A stretch of 5,508 bases of DNA from a bacterium (GCA_028819945.1 JAPPKQ010000226.1:1-5508); one strand, 5' to 3'; shown: positions 1 to 5,502, counted from the first letter of the stretch. The notes: generated from the sequence alone by a model not told the origin. Made by a program: numbers and translations.

Positions 1-246
1 GGGTTCGGGCGGCGGGGGCGGCTCGGGAGCAGGCTCCGGCGCCGGTGCAGGCTCGGGCGCCGGCGCCGGCTCAGGCGCGGGTGCCGGAGCGGCGGGCTCG
101 GGCGCAGGAGGCGGCGCGGCCGGCGCGTCCTCCTCCCCGCCGCAGGCGGCGGCAAGCAGCGCGACCGCCAGCAGGGCCATCAGAAGGCCGGCAGGGCGCC
201 GCCAAGCCCGCCGCCGCGTCGTCGATCGTGTAGTGGATCCGTTCAA
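1..246 (-). CDS. Secreted lipoprotein, N-terminal part (runs off the left edge)
   Basis: Read on the minus strand, an open frame starts with TTG at 246 and stays open to base 1 (82 residues). It has an Arg-rich n-region (residues 7-17), a hydrophobic h-region (about 19-34, rich in Leu and Ala) and a lipobox ending LAAAC with the lipidated Cys at residue 35. It then passes into GGEED and a long Pro/Ala/Glu linker. This architecture marks an exported, lipid-anchored protein on the outer face of the membrane, with an unstructured tether before its functional domain. In high-GC Gram-positives such tethers often precede ABC-transporter substrate-binding domains, but the domain itself is outside the window, so function is unknown. 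The TTG start is chosen because a GGAGG site sits 5 bases upstream; an ATG at 180 (residue 23) would leave only a short signal peptide. The gene is divergent from the catabolic cluster, which makes a transport role for that cluster possible but unproven. The plus-strand frame over this stretch is a shadow. Confidence 0.8.
   Translation of the reverse strand, partial: MNGSTTRSTTRRRAWRRPAGLLMALLAVALLAAACGGEEDAPAAPPPAPEPAAPAPAPEPAPAPEPAPAPEPAPEPPPPPEP
31..84 (-). repeat. Three tandem copies of APAPEP (18-base period) in the lipoprotein linker
   Basis: Residues 55-72 of the minus-strand lipoprotein are three exact consecutive copies of Ala-Pro-Ala-Pro-Glu-Pro, followed by a shorter APEP and a run of five prolines with a final EP. 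The codons vary between copies (gca/gcg/gct, ccc/ccg/cct), so the repeat is kept at protein level more than at DNA level. Such Pro-rich tethers are extended and span the cell-envelope layer. Confidence 0.75.
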
Positions 247-251
247 GGTGT

Positions 252-260
252 CCTCCCCTC
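252..260 (-). promoter_or_regulatory. Ribosome binding site of the lipoprotein gene
   Basis: On the minus strand the sequence is GAGGGGAGG, ending 5 bases before the TTG codon at 246-244. The strong match to the 16S anti-Shine-Dalgarno sequence is the main reason to accept a TTG start here. Confidence 0.7.
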
Positions 261-262
261 GG

Positions 263-279
263 GCGCCCCGCCGGGGCGC
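263..279. repeat. Inverted repeat, 7-bp arms, 3-base loop
   Basis: GCGCCCC (263-269) and GGGGCGC (273-279) are exact reverse complements around the loop GCC. It lies just upstream of the lipoprotein ribosome binding site (252-260). If it falls within that gene's 5' leader it would form a very stable hairpin next to the site. There is no T-run, so an intrinsic terminator is unlikely. It could equally be an operator or chance in GC-rich DNA. Confidence 0.5.
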
Positions 280-304
280 TTCAATGTGCGGCGCTGAGCG
301 CACA

Positions 305-324
305 ACCGCACCTCGGCGTGCGGT
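305..324. repeat. Inverted repeat, 7-bp arms, 6-base loop
   Basis: ACCGCAC (305-311) and GTGCGGT (318-324) are exact reverse complements separated by CTCGGC. The position, in the middle of the divergent intergenic region, is typical of a dimeric repressor operator controlling one or both flanking genes. No T-run follows on either strand. No regulator gene is visible in the window to pair with it. Confidence 0.45.
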
Positions 325-391
325 CGGGCCGGAACGCGTGGCCGGATGGCTCCTCACCGTGGTCGCAGCCGGTACGACCCTTGGGGCAGGC

Positions 392-397
392 TACTAT
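392..397 (+). promoter_or_regulatory. Possible -10 element for the ligase gene
   Basis: TACTAT fits the sigma-70/SigA -10 pattern TAnnnT and is one of the few AT-rich hexamers in the intergenic region. No convincing -35 is found 16-19 bases upstream. It would give a leader of roughly 85 bases before the ligase start. Weak call. Confidence 0.22.
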
Positions 398-489
398 CCG
401 CCGCGCCGAGGCGACGGCGTGCACGGCGGGGGCCTCTGCGGTGCGTCGTCGGCCGGCGCCAACAGCCACGAACGCCGACCGGAGAGACC

Positions 490-1791
490 TTGGGAACGAT
501 GCTGCCAGAAGGAATGCACCGGATCCGCGTCCTGTTCGCCGACCAGTTCGGCTTCGCCCGCGGCAAGTACGTGCCCGCCGCCGCGATCACCGGCGAGGTG
601 GGCTTCTCCGTCACGATCTTCGGCGTCGGCTACGACCGCGACCTCATTCCCGCGCCCGGCGCCGAAGTGCTGGAGGGCATGGGTGACCTCACCGCCCGCT
701 ACTTCCCCGATGACGTGCGACCCAGCTGGGACGCGGGCACCGGCGTCGTCATCGCCGACCTCGAGCGCCTGGGCCAACCGCTGGCAATCTCGTCGCGCCT
801 GGCAGCGCAGCGCGCCATCGAGGCCCTCGCCGCAGCCACCGGCGGCACCCCCAAGATCGGCGTGGAATTGGAGGCGTACGTGCTGCAGCCCGACGGCTCG
901 GGCGGCTGGGAACCCTGGGACACCCCGGGGGCGTACTGCTACGGCACCGGCACGGTCGTCGACCCGGTGGGGTTGTTCGACGACATCATGGCCGCCGCAG
1001 AGGTCTGCGGCATCGGAATCGAGACGCTGGGCAGCGAGTACGACAACCCGCAGTTCGAAGCCGTGGTCGGCTACGGGGACGCCCTCGACGCGCTGGACCG
1101 CGCCTTCCTGCTGAAGCAGCTCTGCCGGGAGGTGGCGCTGCGCCACGGGCTGCTGTTGACGTTCCTGGGGCGACCGTTCCAGGACCGGGGCGGCAACGGC
1201 ACCCATTTCCACCTCAGCGTCACCGGCGACGACGGCCGGAACCTCTTCGACGACCCGGGGAGCGACGACGGGCTGTCGGACATGGCGAAGTGCGCCATCG
1301 CCGGCGTGCTGGCGCACCACGAGGCGCTGACCGCCCTTTGCGCCCCCACCGTGAACGCCTACAAGCGCCTGAAGCCCGGCGAGTTGGCGGGCTACTGGGC
1401 CAACTGGGGCTACGACCACCGCTCGGTGGCGGTGCGGGTGCCCTCGGGGCGGGGCGCCGCCAGCCGACTCGAGCACCGGTTGCCCGACGGCGCCGCCAAC
1501 TTGTACCTGTCGGCGGCGGCGATGATGGCCGCCGCCCGTCTGGGGATCGAAGCCGGCGAACCGCCGCCGCCGGCGGAGACCGGCGACTCCCTCGAGACAG
1601 CCAACACCGAGCGCTGCTGCCCGGAGAACCTGTCACTGGCCCTCGACGCCCTCGAAGCCGACGAGGCGCTCTACGAAGCGGTCGGCACCGAGATCACCGA
1701 CCACTTCGTGGCCATGAAGCGCGCCGAGTGGGCCCGCTACGCCCGAGCCGTCACCGACTGGGAACTGCGCGAGTACCTGACGTTCCACTAG
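490..1791 (+). CDS. Glutamine synthetase-family ligase, probable gamma-glutamyl-amine (amide) synthetase
   Basis: ATP-grasping glutamine synthetase fold, 433 residues, cytoplasmic. The family joins an amine to the gamma-carboxylate of glutamate via gamma-glutamyl phosphate. Visible motifs, numbered from TTG 490: N-terminal beta-grasp part with RGKYVP (24-29); metal ligands GVELE (E126, E128), E183 with Q188 and E190, and NGTHFH (H239); NAYKRL (289-294, Arg for glutamate binding); HRSVAVRVP (R311, R316); RLEHRLPD (E328, R330). All these match the GS core. Differences from bacterial GlnA: no NLYDLPPE adenylylation Tyr near the C-terminus, and Leu299 where E. coli Glu327, the ammonium-site flap residue, should align. 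This favours an organic amine as acceptor, as in PuuA, IpuC or GlnA3-like enzymes. The TTG start has GGAG 5 bases upstream (481-484); the ATG at 499 is an alternative with poor spacing. It heads a catabolic-looking cluster, divergent from a lipoprotein. The family is certain, the substrate is not. Confidence 0.88.
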   Translation: MGTMLPEGMHRIRVLFADQFGFARGKYVPAAAITGEVGFSVTIFGVGYDRDLIPAPGAEVLEGMGDLTARYFPDDVRPSWDAGTGVVIADLERLGQPLAISSRLAAQRAIEALAAATGGTPKIGVELEAYVLQPDGSGGWEPWDTPGAYCYGTGTVVDPVGLFDDIMAAAEVCGIGIETLGSEYDNPQFEAVVGYGDALDALDRAFLLKQLCREVALRHGLLLTFLGRPFQDRGGNGTHFHLSVTGDDGRNLFDDPGSDDGLSDMAKCAIAGVLAHHEALTALCAPTVNAYKRLKPGELAGYWANWGYDHRSVAVRVPSGRGAASRLEHRLPDGAANLYLSAAAMMAAARLGIEAGEPPPPAETGDSLETANTERCCPENLSLALDALEADEALYEAVGTEITDHFVAMKRAEWARYARAVTDWELREYLTFH

Positions 1792-1794
1792 CCC

Positions 1795-1812
1795 GCCGGG
1801 CCCGGACCCGGC
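1795..1812. repeat. Short inverted repeat just after the ligase stop codon
   Basis: GCCGGG (1795-1800) and CCCGGC (1807-1812) are reverse complements around CCCGGA, starting 4 bases after the TAG stop. There is no following T-run, so it is at best a weak or Rho-assisted terminator, or a stabilising 3' hairpin. Such repeats arise readily in this GC-rich background. Confidence 0.25.
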
Positions 1813-1826
1813 CTCGGTCGCCAACC

Positions 1827-1832
1827 TAGACT
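1827..1832 (+). promoter_or_regulatory. Possible -10 element upstream of the amidohydrolase gene
   Basis: TAGACT matches TAnnnT and sits in the 128-base gap between ligase and amidohydrolase genes, about 88 bases before the amidohydrolase start. No good -35 is seen. If real, the amidohydrolase, CoA-transferase homologue and cupin can be expressed apart from the ligase. Confidence 0.25.
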
Positions 1833-1908
1833 CGCCGGCTACAACGGCCTCGACGCGTGCCGACCCGGATCGCCAGCCCCGGTACAGCATTCCCGGCCCA
1901 CTCAACAC

Positions 1909-1913
1909 GGAGG
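1909..1913 (+). promoter_or_regulatory. Ribosome binding site fixing the amidohydrolase start
   Basis: GGAGG ends 6 bases before ATG 1920. The frame is open further upstream to an ATG at 1857, but that codon has no such site, and the extra 21 residues do not resemble the family N-terminus. The site therefore decides for 1920. Confidence 0.75.
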
Positions 1914-1919
1914 TCAGCC

Positions 1920-3680
1920 ATGTACAGCCAGCGAGCCATCGATGTCGGGCTCGGGCGCCGGCCCGCCGACAAGGTCTTCACCGGGGGCAAGCTCGTCAAC
2001 GTCTTCACCGCCGAGGTCTACGAGGCGGGCGTGGCGATCGCCGGCGACCGCATCGCCGCCATCGGCGACGTGAGCGAGACCGTCGGCGAGGACACCGAGG
2101 TCATCGACGCCACGGGCATGCACCTCGTGCCGGGGCTCATCGACCCGCACGTGCACACCGAGGTCACCAAGATGTCCATCACCCGGTTCGCCTCGGTGGT
2201 GCTGGCGCGCGGCACCACGTCGGTGTGCACCGCCTTCGACCAGATCGCCCCCGTGAAGGGCATCGACGGCATCCGCTACATGCTCGACGAGGCGGCCGAC
2301 CTGCCCCTGCGCATCTTCAACCCGCCGCCGTCGAAGATCCCCTACACGATCCCCGAGGGCACGCTCGGAGCCAGCGTCGGGCCCGACGACCACCGCATCG
2401 CCATGAAGTGGGACGAGGCCAACGGCATCGCCGAGACGACCTTCGACTTCATCCGCGCCGGCGACAGCGACGTCATCGAGTCCATCGGGCTCTGCGAGGC
2501 GCACAAGCTGCCCGTGCATGGCCATGCCCCGTTCGTGACCGGGCTGGCCCTCGGCGCCTACGCCAACTGCGGCGCCCGCGACGACCACGAGTGCTTCTCC
2601 GCCGAGGAGACGATCGACAAGCTGCGCAACGGCTTCTTCTGCCTGCTGCGTGAGGCCACGATGGCCTTCAACCTGGCCGACTGCATCAAGGCGGTCACCG
2701 AGGCCGGGCTGCCGACGCGCCGGGTGAGCCTCTGCTCCGACGACACCGACACTTCCACGCTGGTGCGCCTCGGGCACATGGATCACATCGTGCGCCGGGC
2801 CATCGCCGAGGGCGTCGACCCGGTGACGGCAATACAGATGGTGACCATCAACGCCGCCGACGCCCTGCGGGTCGACGACCAGGTGGGTGCGGTGGCGCCG
2901 GGCCGCTTCGCCGACATCCTGCTGGTGGAGGACCTGGCCGACTTCGAGGTGTCGGCGGTGTACGTGGGCGGCGAACTCGTGGCCTCCGGCGGTGAGATGC
3001 AGGTGAACCTGACGCCTCCGGAGCGCCCGGCGGAGCTGCTGAGCACGTTCTCGCTGACCCCGGTGGAGCCCGACGACCTGCTGTTCCGCACCGACATGGA
3101 GGATGGCCGGGTGGAGGCCATCTCGATGTTCATCCCGCCGGAGATCCCGCTGCGGTTGCGCCGGGACGTGGAGTTGACCATCGAGGACGGCCTCGTGCTG
3201 GCCGACCCGTCCATCGACGTGTCCTACGTCTCGGTGCTGGAGCGCTACAACGACACGGGCTCACGCTCCACGGCCTTCATGTCGGGCTTCAGCCTCACCG
3301 ACGGGGCGCTGGCCACCTCGCTGTCACCCGACGACGAGAACGTGGTGTGCATCGGCGCCAACACGGAGTCCATGGCCACCGCCATCAACCGCGTCATCGA
3401 GTTGAACGGCGGGCAGGTGGTGGCCCGCGGCGACGAGGTCCTGGCCGAACTGCCGCTGCCCCTGGCGGGAATCATGAGCGACATCTCCCCCGCCGAGATG
3501 GTCGAGGCCGAGGACCGGCTCATCGCCGCCGCCGGTGAGCTGGGCTGCGGGCTGGCGAACCCGTTCATGTGGCTCATCTTCCTGCCCATCACGGCGATCC
3601 CGCAGTACTCGCTGCTGGACCGCGGCTTCGTGGAGCAGGCCACGCTCTCGTTCTGCAGCCCCCTGGTGCGCCGGGTGTAA
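1920..3680 (+). CDS. Adenine deaminase-like amidohydrolase, divergent, substrate uncertain
   Basis: Metal-dependent amidohydrolase of the AdeC/adenine deaminase family (586 residues; family about 570-600). An N-terminal beta-sandwich part (residues 15-70) leads into the TIM barrel beginning PGLIDPHVHTE (H77, H79, E81). Other expected metal and catalytic positions are present: GIAET (E172, aligning with the family GLGEMM Glu), GHAP (H202), DDHE (H223) and SDD (D274). VTINAADAL...GAVAPGRFADILL (308-335) closes the barrel domain. The family-specific C-terminal domain is complete: IGAN (478-481), LPLPLAGIMSD (511-521), NPFMWLIFLP (547-556) and LLDRGF (565-570). Motifs typical of true adenine deaminases are changed: DPHEIANV reads AFDQIAPV (105-112), PSCVPAT reads PSKIPYT (137-143), and AHDSHN reads SPDDEN (469-474). 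So it is probably a working C-N hydrolase, but adenine is doubtful as substrate. It lies 34 bases upstream of the CoA-transferase homologue, probably in the same operon. Confidence 0.85.
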   Translation: MYSQRAIDVGLGRRPADKVFTGGKLVNVFTAEVYEAGVAIAGDRIAAIGDVSETVGEDTEVIDATGMHLVPGLIDPHVHTEVTKMSITRFASVVLARGTTSVCTAFDQIAPVKGIDGIRYMLDEAADLPLRIFNPPPSKIPYTIPEGTLGASVGPDDHRIAMKWDEANGIAETTFDFIRAGDSDVIESIGLCEAHKLPVHGHAPFVTGLALGAYANCGARDDHECFSAEETIDKLRNGFFCLLREATMAFNLADCIKAVTEAGLPTRRVSLCSDDTDTSTLVRLGHMDHIVRRAIAEGVDPVTAIQMVTINAADALRVDDQVGAVAPGRFADILLVEDLADFEVSAVYVGGELVASGGEMQVNLTPPERPAELLSTFSLTPVEPDDLLFRTDMEDGRVEAISMFIPPEIPLRLRRDVELTIEDGLVLADPSIDVSYVSVLERYNDTGSRSTAFMSGFSLTDGALATSLSPDDENVVCIGANTESMATAINRVIELNGGQVVARGDEVLAELPLPLAGIMSDISPAEMVEAEDRLIAAAGELGCGLANPFMWLIFLPITAIPQYSLLDRGFVEQATLSFCSPLVRRV

Positions 3681-3714
3681 GCGGGCGAACGCCGCGCACG
3701 CCGCCGGGCGAGAC

Positions 3715-4959
3715 ATGGGCCGCTGGGTTTCGGTCGCCGAGGCGGTCGGGACCCTCGAGCCGACCTCGGCGGTGCTGCTGCCGCCCGGGGCGGGCGGGGC
3801 GAACGCCGTCGAGCGTGAGATCGGCCGTCAGGCGGACCGACTGGGCGGGCTCGACGTCTACAGCGGCCTGCTGCTGTCGGACTACCCGTTCCTGCAGGAG
3901 GGAATCCGCTACACGACCTGGCACGTGATGCCGCCCGTTCGAAGGGCTGTCGCCGAGGGCACGGTCCGGTTCCTCCCCATCCGCGGCTCGCAGGTGTCGC
4001 AACTGTTCCGCTCCGGGCGCCTGCCCCTCGACGTGGCCGTCGTGCACGTCTCCCCGCCCGACGGCGACGGACTCTGCAGCCTGGGCACCTCGACCAGCTA
4101 CCCGCTGGCACTGGCCCGCCTGGCGCCGACTGTGATCGCCCAGGTGAACCCGCGGATGCCTCGCGTCGCCGGCGACGCCTCCCTGCACATCAGCGAGATC
4201 GACTGGCTCACCGAGGTCGACGACCCGCTGGGCGCGCACGAGCGGGCGGCGATCACCCCGACCGCGGCGACCATCGGAGACCATCTCGCCGCGCTGATCC
4301 CGTCAGGGACCACGCTGCAGGTGGGCATCGGCGCGATCCCCGAGGCCCTGCTGCAGAACCTGTGCCACTCCGACGTTGGCGACCTGCGCATCTACGGCAT
4401 GGGCGTCGACGCCATCGTGGCGCTCGCCGAGGCCGGCAGGCTCCGATCCGGCGACGACGGGAGGCCGTCCGCGCTCTGCGCGGAGTTGATGGGCACGACG
4501 ACGCTGTTCGACTACGCCGACGGGAACCCCGCACTCGAGATGCACCCGTTCGACACCATCCTCGACCCGGCGCACATCGCGAGCTTCGAGGGATTCGTGT
4601 CGGTGAACTCGGCAGTGCAGGTGGACCTCATGGGCCAGGCCAACGTGGAGCATCTGGGCGGCGCGCAACTGAGCGGCGTCGGTGGCGGATACGACTTCGC
4701 CCAAGGCGCTTGGCTCTCGCCCGGAGGCAAGTGCATCATCGCCATGCCCTCAACGAACCGCCGGGGCGACGTCTCGCGGATCGTGGCGCAGCTGGATCCG
4801 GCAACCCCAGTCGGCGTTCCCCGGCACTTCACCCAGTACGTCGTCACCGAACACGGGGTGGCCGATCTGGCAGGCTTGGGGCTACGAGAGCGGGCAGAGG
4901 CGCTCATCGCCCTGGCCGCGCCGCAGTTCCGTGACGAGTTGGCGGACTCTGTTGGCTGA
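3715..4959 (+). CDS. Acetyl-CoA hydrolase/4-hydroxybutyrate CoA-transferase family protein lacking the usual catalytic Glu
   Basis: Family of enzymes that move CoA between acyl-CoA and a free carboxylate, or hydrolyse acyl-CoA (414 residues; family about 430). Motifs: VSPPDGDGLCSLG (112-124), VNPRMPRVAGD (144-154) and GIGAIPEALL (204-213) in the N-terminal half. In the C-terminal half are FEGFVSVNSAVQVDLMGQ (291-308), GVGGGYDFAQGA (321-332), PSTNRRGDVSRIV (345-357) and VVTEHGVADL (376-385). The C-terminal half is very well conserved. At the catalytic strand, where 4-hydroxybutyrate CoA-transferase has DLGIHTEM with Glu as the CoA-thioester nucleophile, this protein reads DLRIYGM (223-229). 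There is no Glu and the segment is probably one residue shorter. Transferase activity by the standard mechanism is therefore doubtful; hydrolysis or another role is possible. ATG 3715 is the only start codon in frame just after the upstream stop at 3680. Its ribosome binding site is weak (GGGCGAG, 2 bases away), which suggests coupling to translation of the amidohydrolase. Confidence 0.87.
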   Translation: MGRWVSVAEAVGTLEPTSAVLLPPGAGGANAVEREIGRQADRLGGLDVYSGLLLSDYPFLQEGIRYTTWHVMPPVRRAVAEGTVRFLPIRGSQVSQLFRSGRLPLDVAVVHVSPPDGDGLCSLGTSTSYPLALARLAPTVIAQVNPRMPRVAGDASLHISEIDWLTEVDDPLGAHERAAITPTAATIGDHLAALIPSGTTLQVGIGAIPEALLQNLCHSDVGDLRIYGMGVDAIVALAEAGRLRSGDDGRPSALCAELMGTTTLFDYADGNPALEMHPFDTILDPAHIASFEGFVSVNSAVQVDLMGQANVEHLGGAQLSGVGGGYDFAQGAWLSPGGKCIIAMPSTNRRGDVSRIVAQLDPATPVGVPRHFTQYVVTEHGVADLAGLGLRERAEALIALAAPQFRDELADSVG

Positions 4960-4982
4960 GCCGCCCGAACTCGTCGACGAGA

Positions 4983-4988
4983 AGGGAG
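4983..4988 (+). promoter_or_regulatory. Ribosome binding site of the cupin gene (supports a GTG start)
   Basis: AGGGAG ends 7 bases before GTG 4996. An in-frame ATG at 5014 has no comparable site, so the GTG start is preferred. Confidence 0.65.
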
Positions 4989-4995
4989 AGTCGCC

Positions 4996-5379
4996 GTGAG
5001 TCGACCGGTCGTGATGGGGATCAACCTCGACGAGGTGGAGTGGGAGCCGGCAAAGACCCTGTGGGACGACACGGGCGAGGCCGTGCCCACCGGACTGCTG
5101 GTCAAGGTACTCAGCGTCGACGACGAGACCGGTGCCAGCACGGTGCTCGTGAAGGCCCCGCCGGGCTGGACCACCGATGCTCCGGAGGTTCACAGCGTGC
5201 TGCAGGAGGGCTTCATCCTGGAAGGCACCTACCACAACGGTGACGTGGAGTTGCGGGCGCCCGCCTACTTCTGCCTGCCGCCGGGCACGGTGCACGGCCC
5301 CGCCCGATCCGAGGGTCACGTCGTGCTCAGCATGCTGTCGGGACCGCTGGACATCACCCACATCACCCACGACGGCTGA
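4996..5379 (+). CDS. Small single-domain cupin protein
   Basis: 127-residue cytoplasmic protein with one beta-barrel cupin domain. Cupin motif 1 spans about 57-77 (PGW...EVHSVLQEGFILEG) and motif 2 is LPPGTVHGP (94-102), with the inter-motif Asn-Gly turn at 81-82. Expected metal ligands are His66, Glu71 and His100. The first His of the usual HxH is Glu64, so the metal site would be Glu/His/Glu/His or incomplete. Small cupins of this type are dioxygenases, isomerases or ligand sensors and are often found as accessory members of catabolic operons; which applies here cannot be told from the sequence. It follows the CoA-transferase homologue by 36 bases with its own ribosome binding site and is the last gene of the tight cluster. 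No signal peptide or DNA-binding segment is present. Confidence 0.8.
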   Translation: MSRPVVMGINLDEVEWEPAKTLWDDTGEAVPTGLLVKVLSVDDETGASTVLVKAPPGWTTDAPEVHSVLQEGFILEGTYHNGDVELRAPAYFCLPPGTVHGPARSEGHVVLSMLSGPLDITHITHDG

Positions 5380-5415
5380 CCGAACGAGCCTCAGCAGCCG
5401 GGGAGTGCCGGGGGC

Positions 5416-5421
5416 TATAGT
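5416..5421 (+). promoter_or_regulatory. Possible -10 element for the gene starting at 5503
   Basis: TATAGT is a good -10 match and stands out in GC-rich DNA 36 bases after the cupin stop. The -35 region is poor. It implies a leader of about 75 bases before ATG 5503 and a new transcription unit after the cupin. Confidence 0.4.
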
Positions 5422-5426
5422 GCTCG

Positions 5427-5483
5427 CCGGCGCCTGCCGGTAGGGGATTCTCTCGCGGGGGAGTGAGGCCGTCCGGCGCCTGC
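5427..5483. repeat. 11-base direct repeat pair in the leader of the last gene
   Basis: CCGGCGCCTGC occurs at 5427-5437 and again at 5473-5483, 46 bases start to start. Each copy contains the self-complementary GGCGCC, so in RNA the two copies could pair and enclose a small hairpin (CTCTC at about 5450-5454 with GGGAG at about 5459-5463). The second copy ends 7 bases before the AGGAGG site, so pairing could influence translation. It could instead be a protein-binding pair or chance. Confidence 0.4.
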
Positions 5484-5490
5484 AGCGGTC

Positions 5491-5496
5491 AGGAGG
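5491..5496 (+). promoter_or_regulatory. Ribosome binding site of the last gene
   Basis: A perfect AGGAGG lies 6 bases before ATG 5503 and is the main evidence that a gene starts there. Confidence 0.7.
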
Positions 5497-5502
5497 TCAA
5501 CC

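Larger units (their letters stand above)
247..489. other. Divergent intergenic region between lipoprotein and ligase genes
   Basis: This 243-base stretch separates two genes transcribed away from each other and should hold both promoters. It contains two perfect GC-rich inverted repeats (listed separately) and one weak -10-like hexamer facing the ligase gene. The ligase frame stays open upstream to about 346, but codons 346-489 encode an Arg-rich stretch with no resemblance to the family N-terminus, so I treat it as non-coding. I recognise no RNA gene or known riboswitch here. Confidence 0.55.

Noticed and set aside
45..233. Plus-strand frame coding an Arg/Ala/Pro-rich peptide of 62 residues
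   Set aside because: It is the shadow of the minus-strand lipoprotein, which has a ribosome binding site, signal peptide and lipobox. The plus-strand product is low-complexity with no ribosome binding site.
481..486. GGAGAG considered as part of a glycine riboswitch
   Set aside because: No other conserved riboswitch elements are nearby, and it is better explained as the ribosome binding site for TTG 490.
233..1114. Plus-strand 293-residue frame
   Set aside because: It overlaps the glutamine synthetase-like gene in another frame. The product is Ser/Arg/Thr-rich with no domain, typical of a GC-rich shadow.
394..1476. Minus-strand 360-residue frame
   Set aside because: It is antisense to the ligase, whose family motifs run through the whole plus-strand frame. 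The product is Val/Gly/Ala/His-rich without recognisable motifs.
1857..1919. N-terminal extension of the amidohydrolase from an upstream ATG
   Set aside because: There is no ribosome binding site at 1857, the extra 21 residues do not resemble the family N-terminus, and GGAGG is correctly placed for ATG 1920.
1914..2786. Minus-strand 290-residue frame
   Set aside because: It is antisense to the amidohydrolase. The His/Val/Gly/Asp bias is the usual reverse-frame pattern of GC-rich genes.
3535..3714. Upstream extension of the CoA-transferase homologue frame
   Set aside because: It overlaps the conserved C-terminus of the amidohydrolase and encodes a Ser/Arg/Trp/Cys-rich stretch. The family N-terminus begins near ATG 3715.
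3245..4284. Two overlapping minus-strand frames (288 and 231 residues)
   Set aside because: Both are antisense to well-supported coding sequence and low-complexity; neither has a ribosome binding site or a family motif that I can see.
5375..5395. GCTGA...TCAGC inverted repeat after the cupin as a terminator
   Set aside because: The stem is only 5 bp with an 11-base loop and no T-run, too weak to call.
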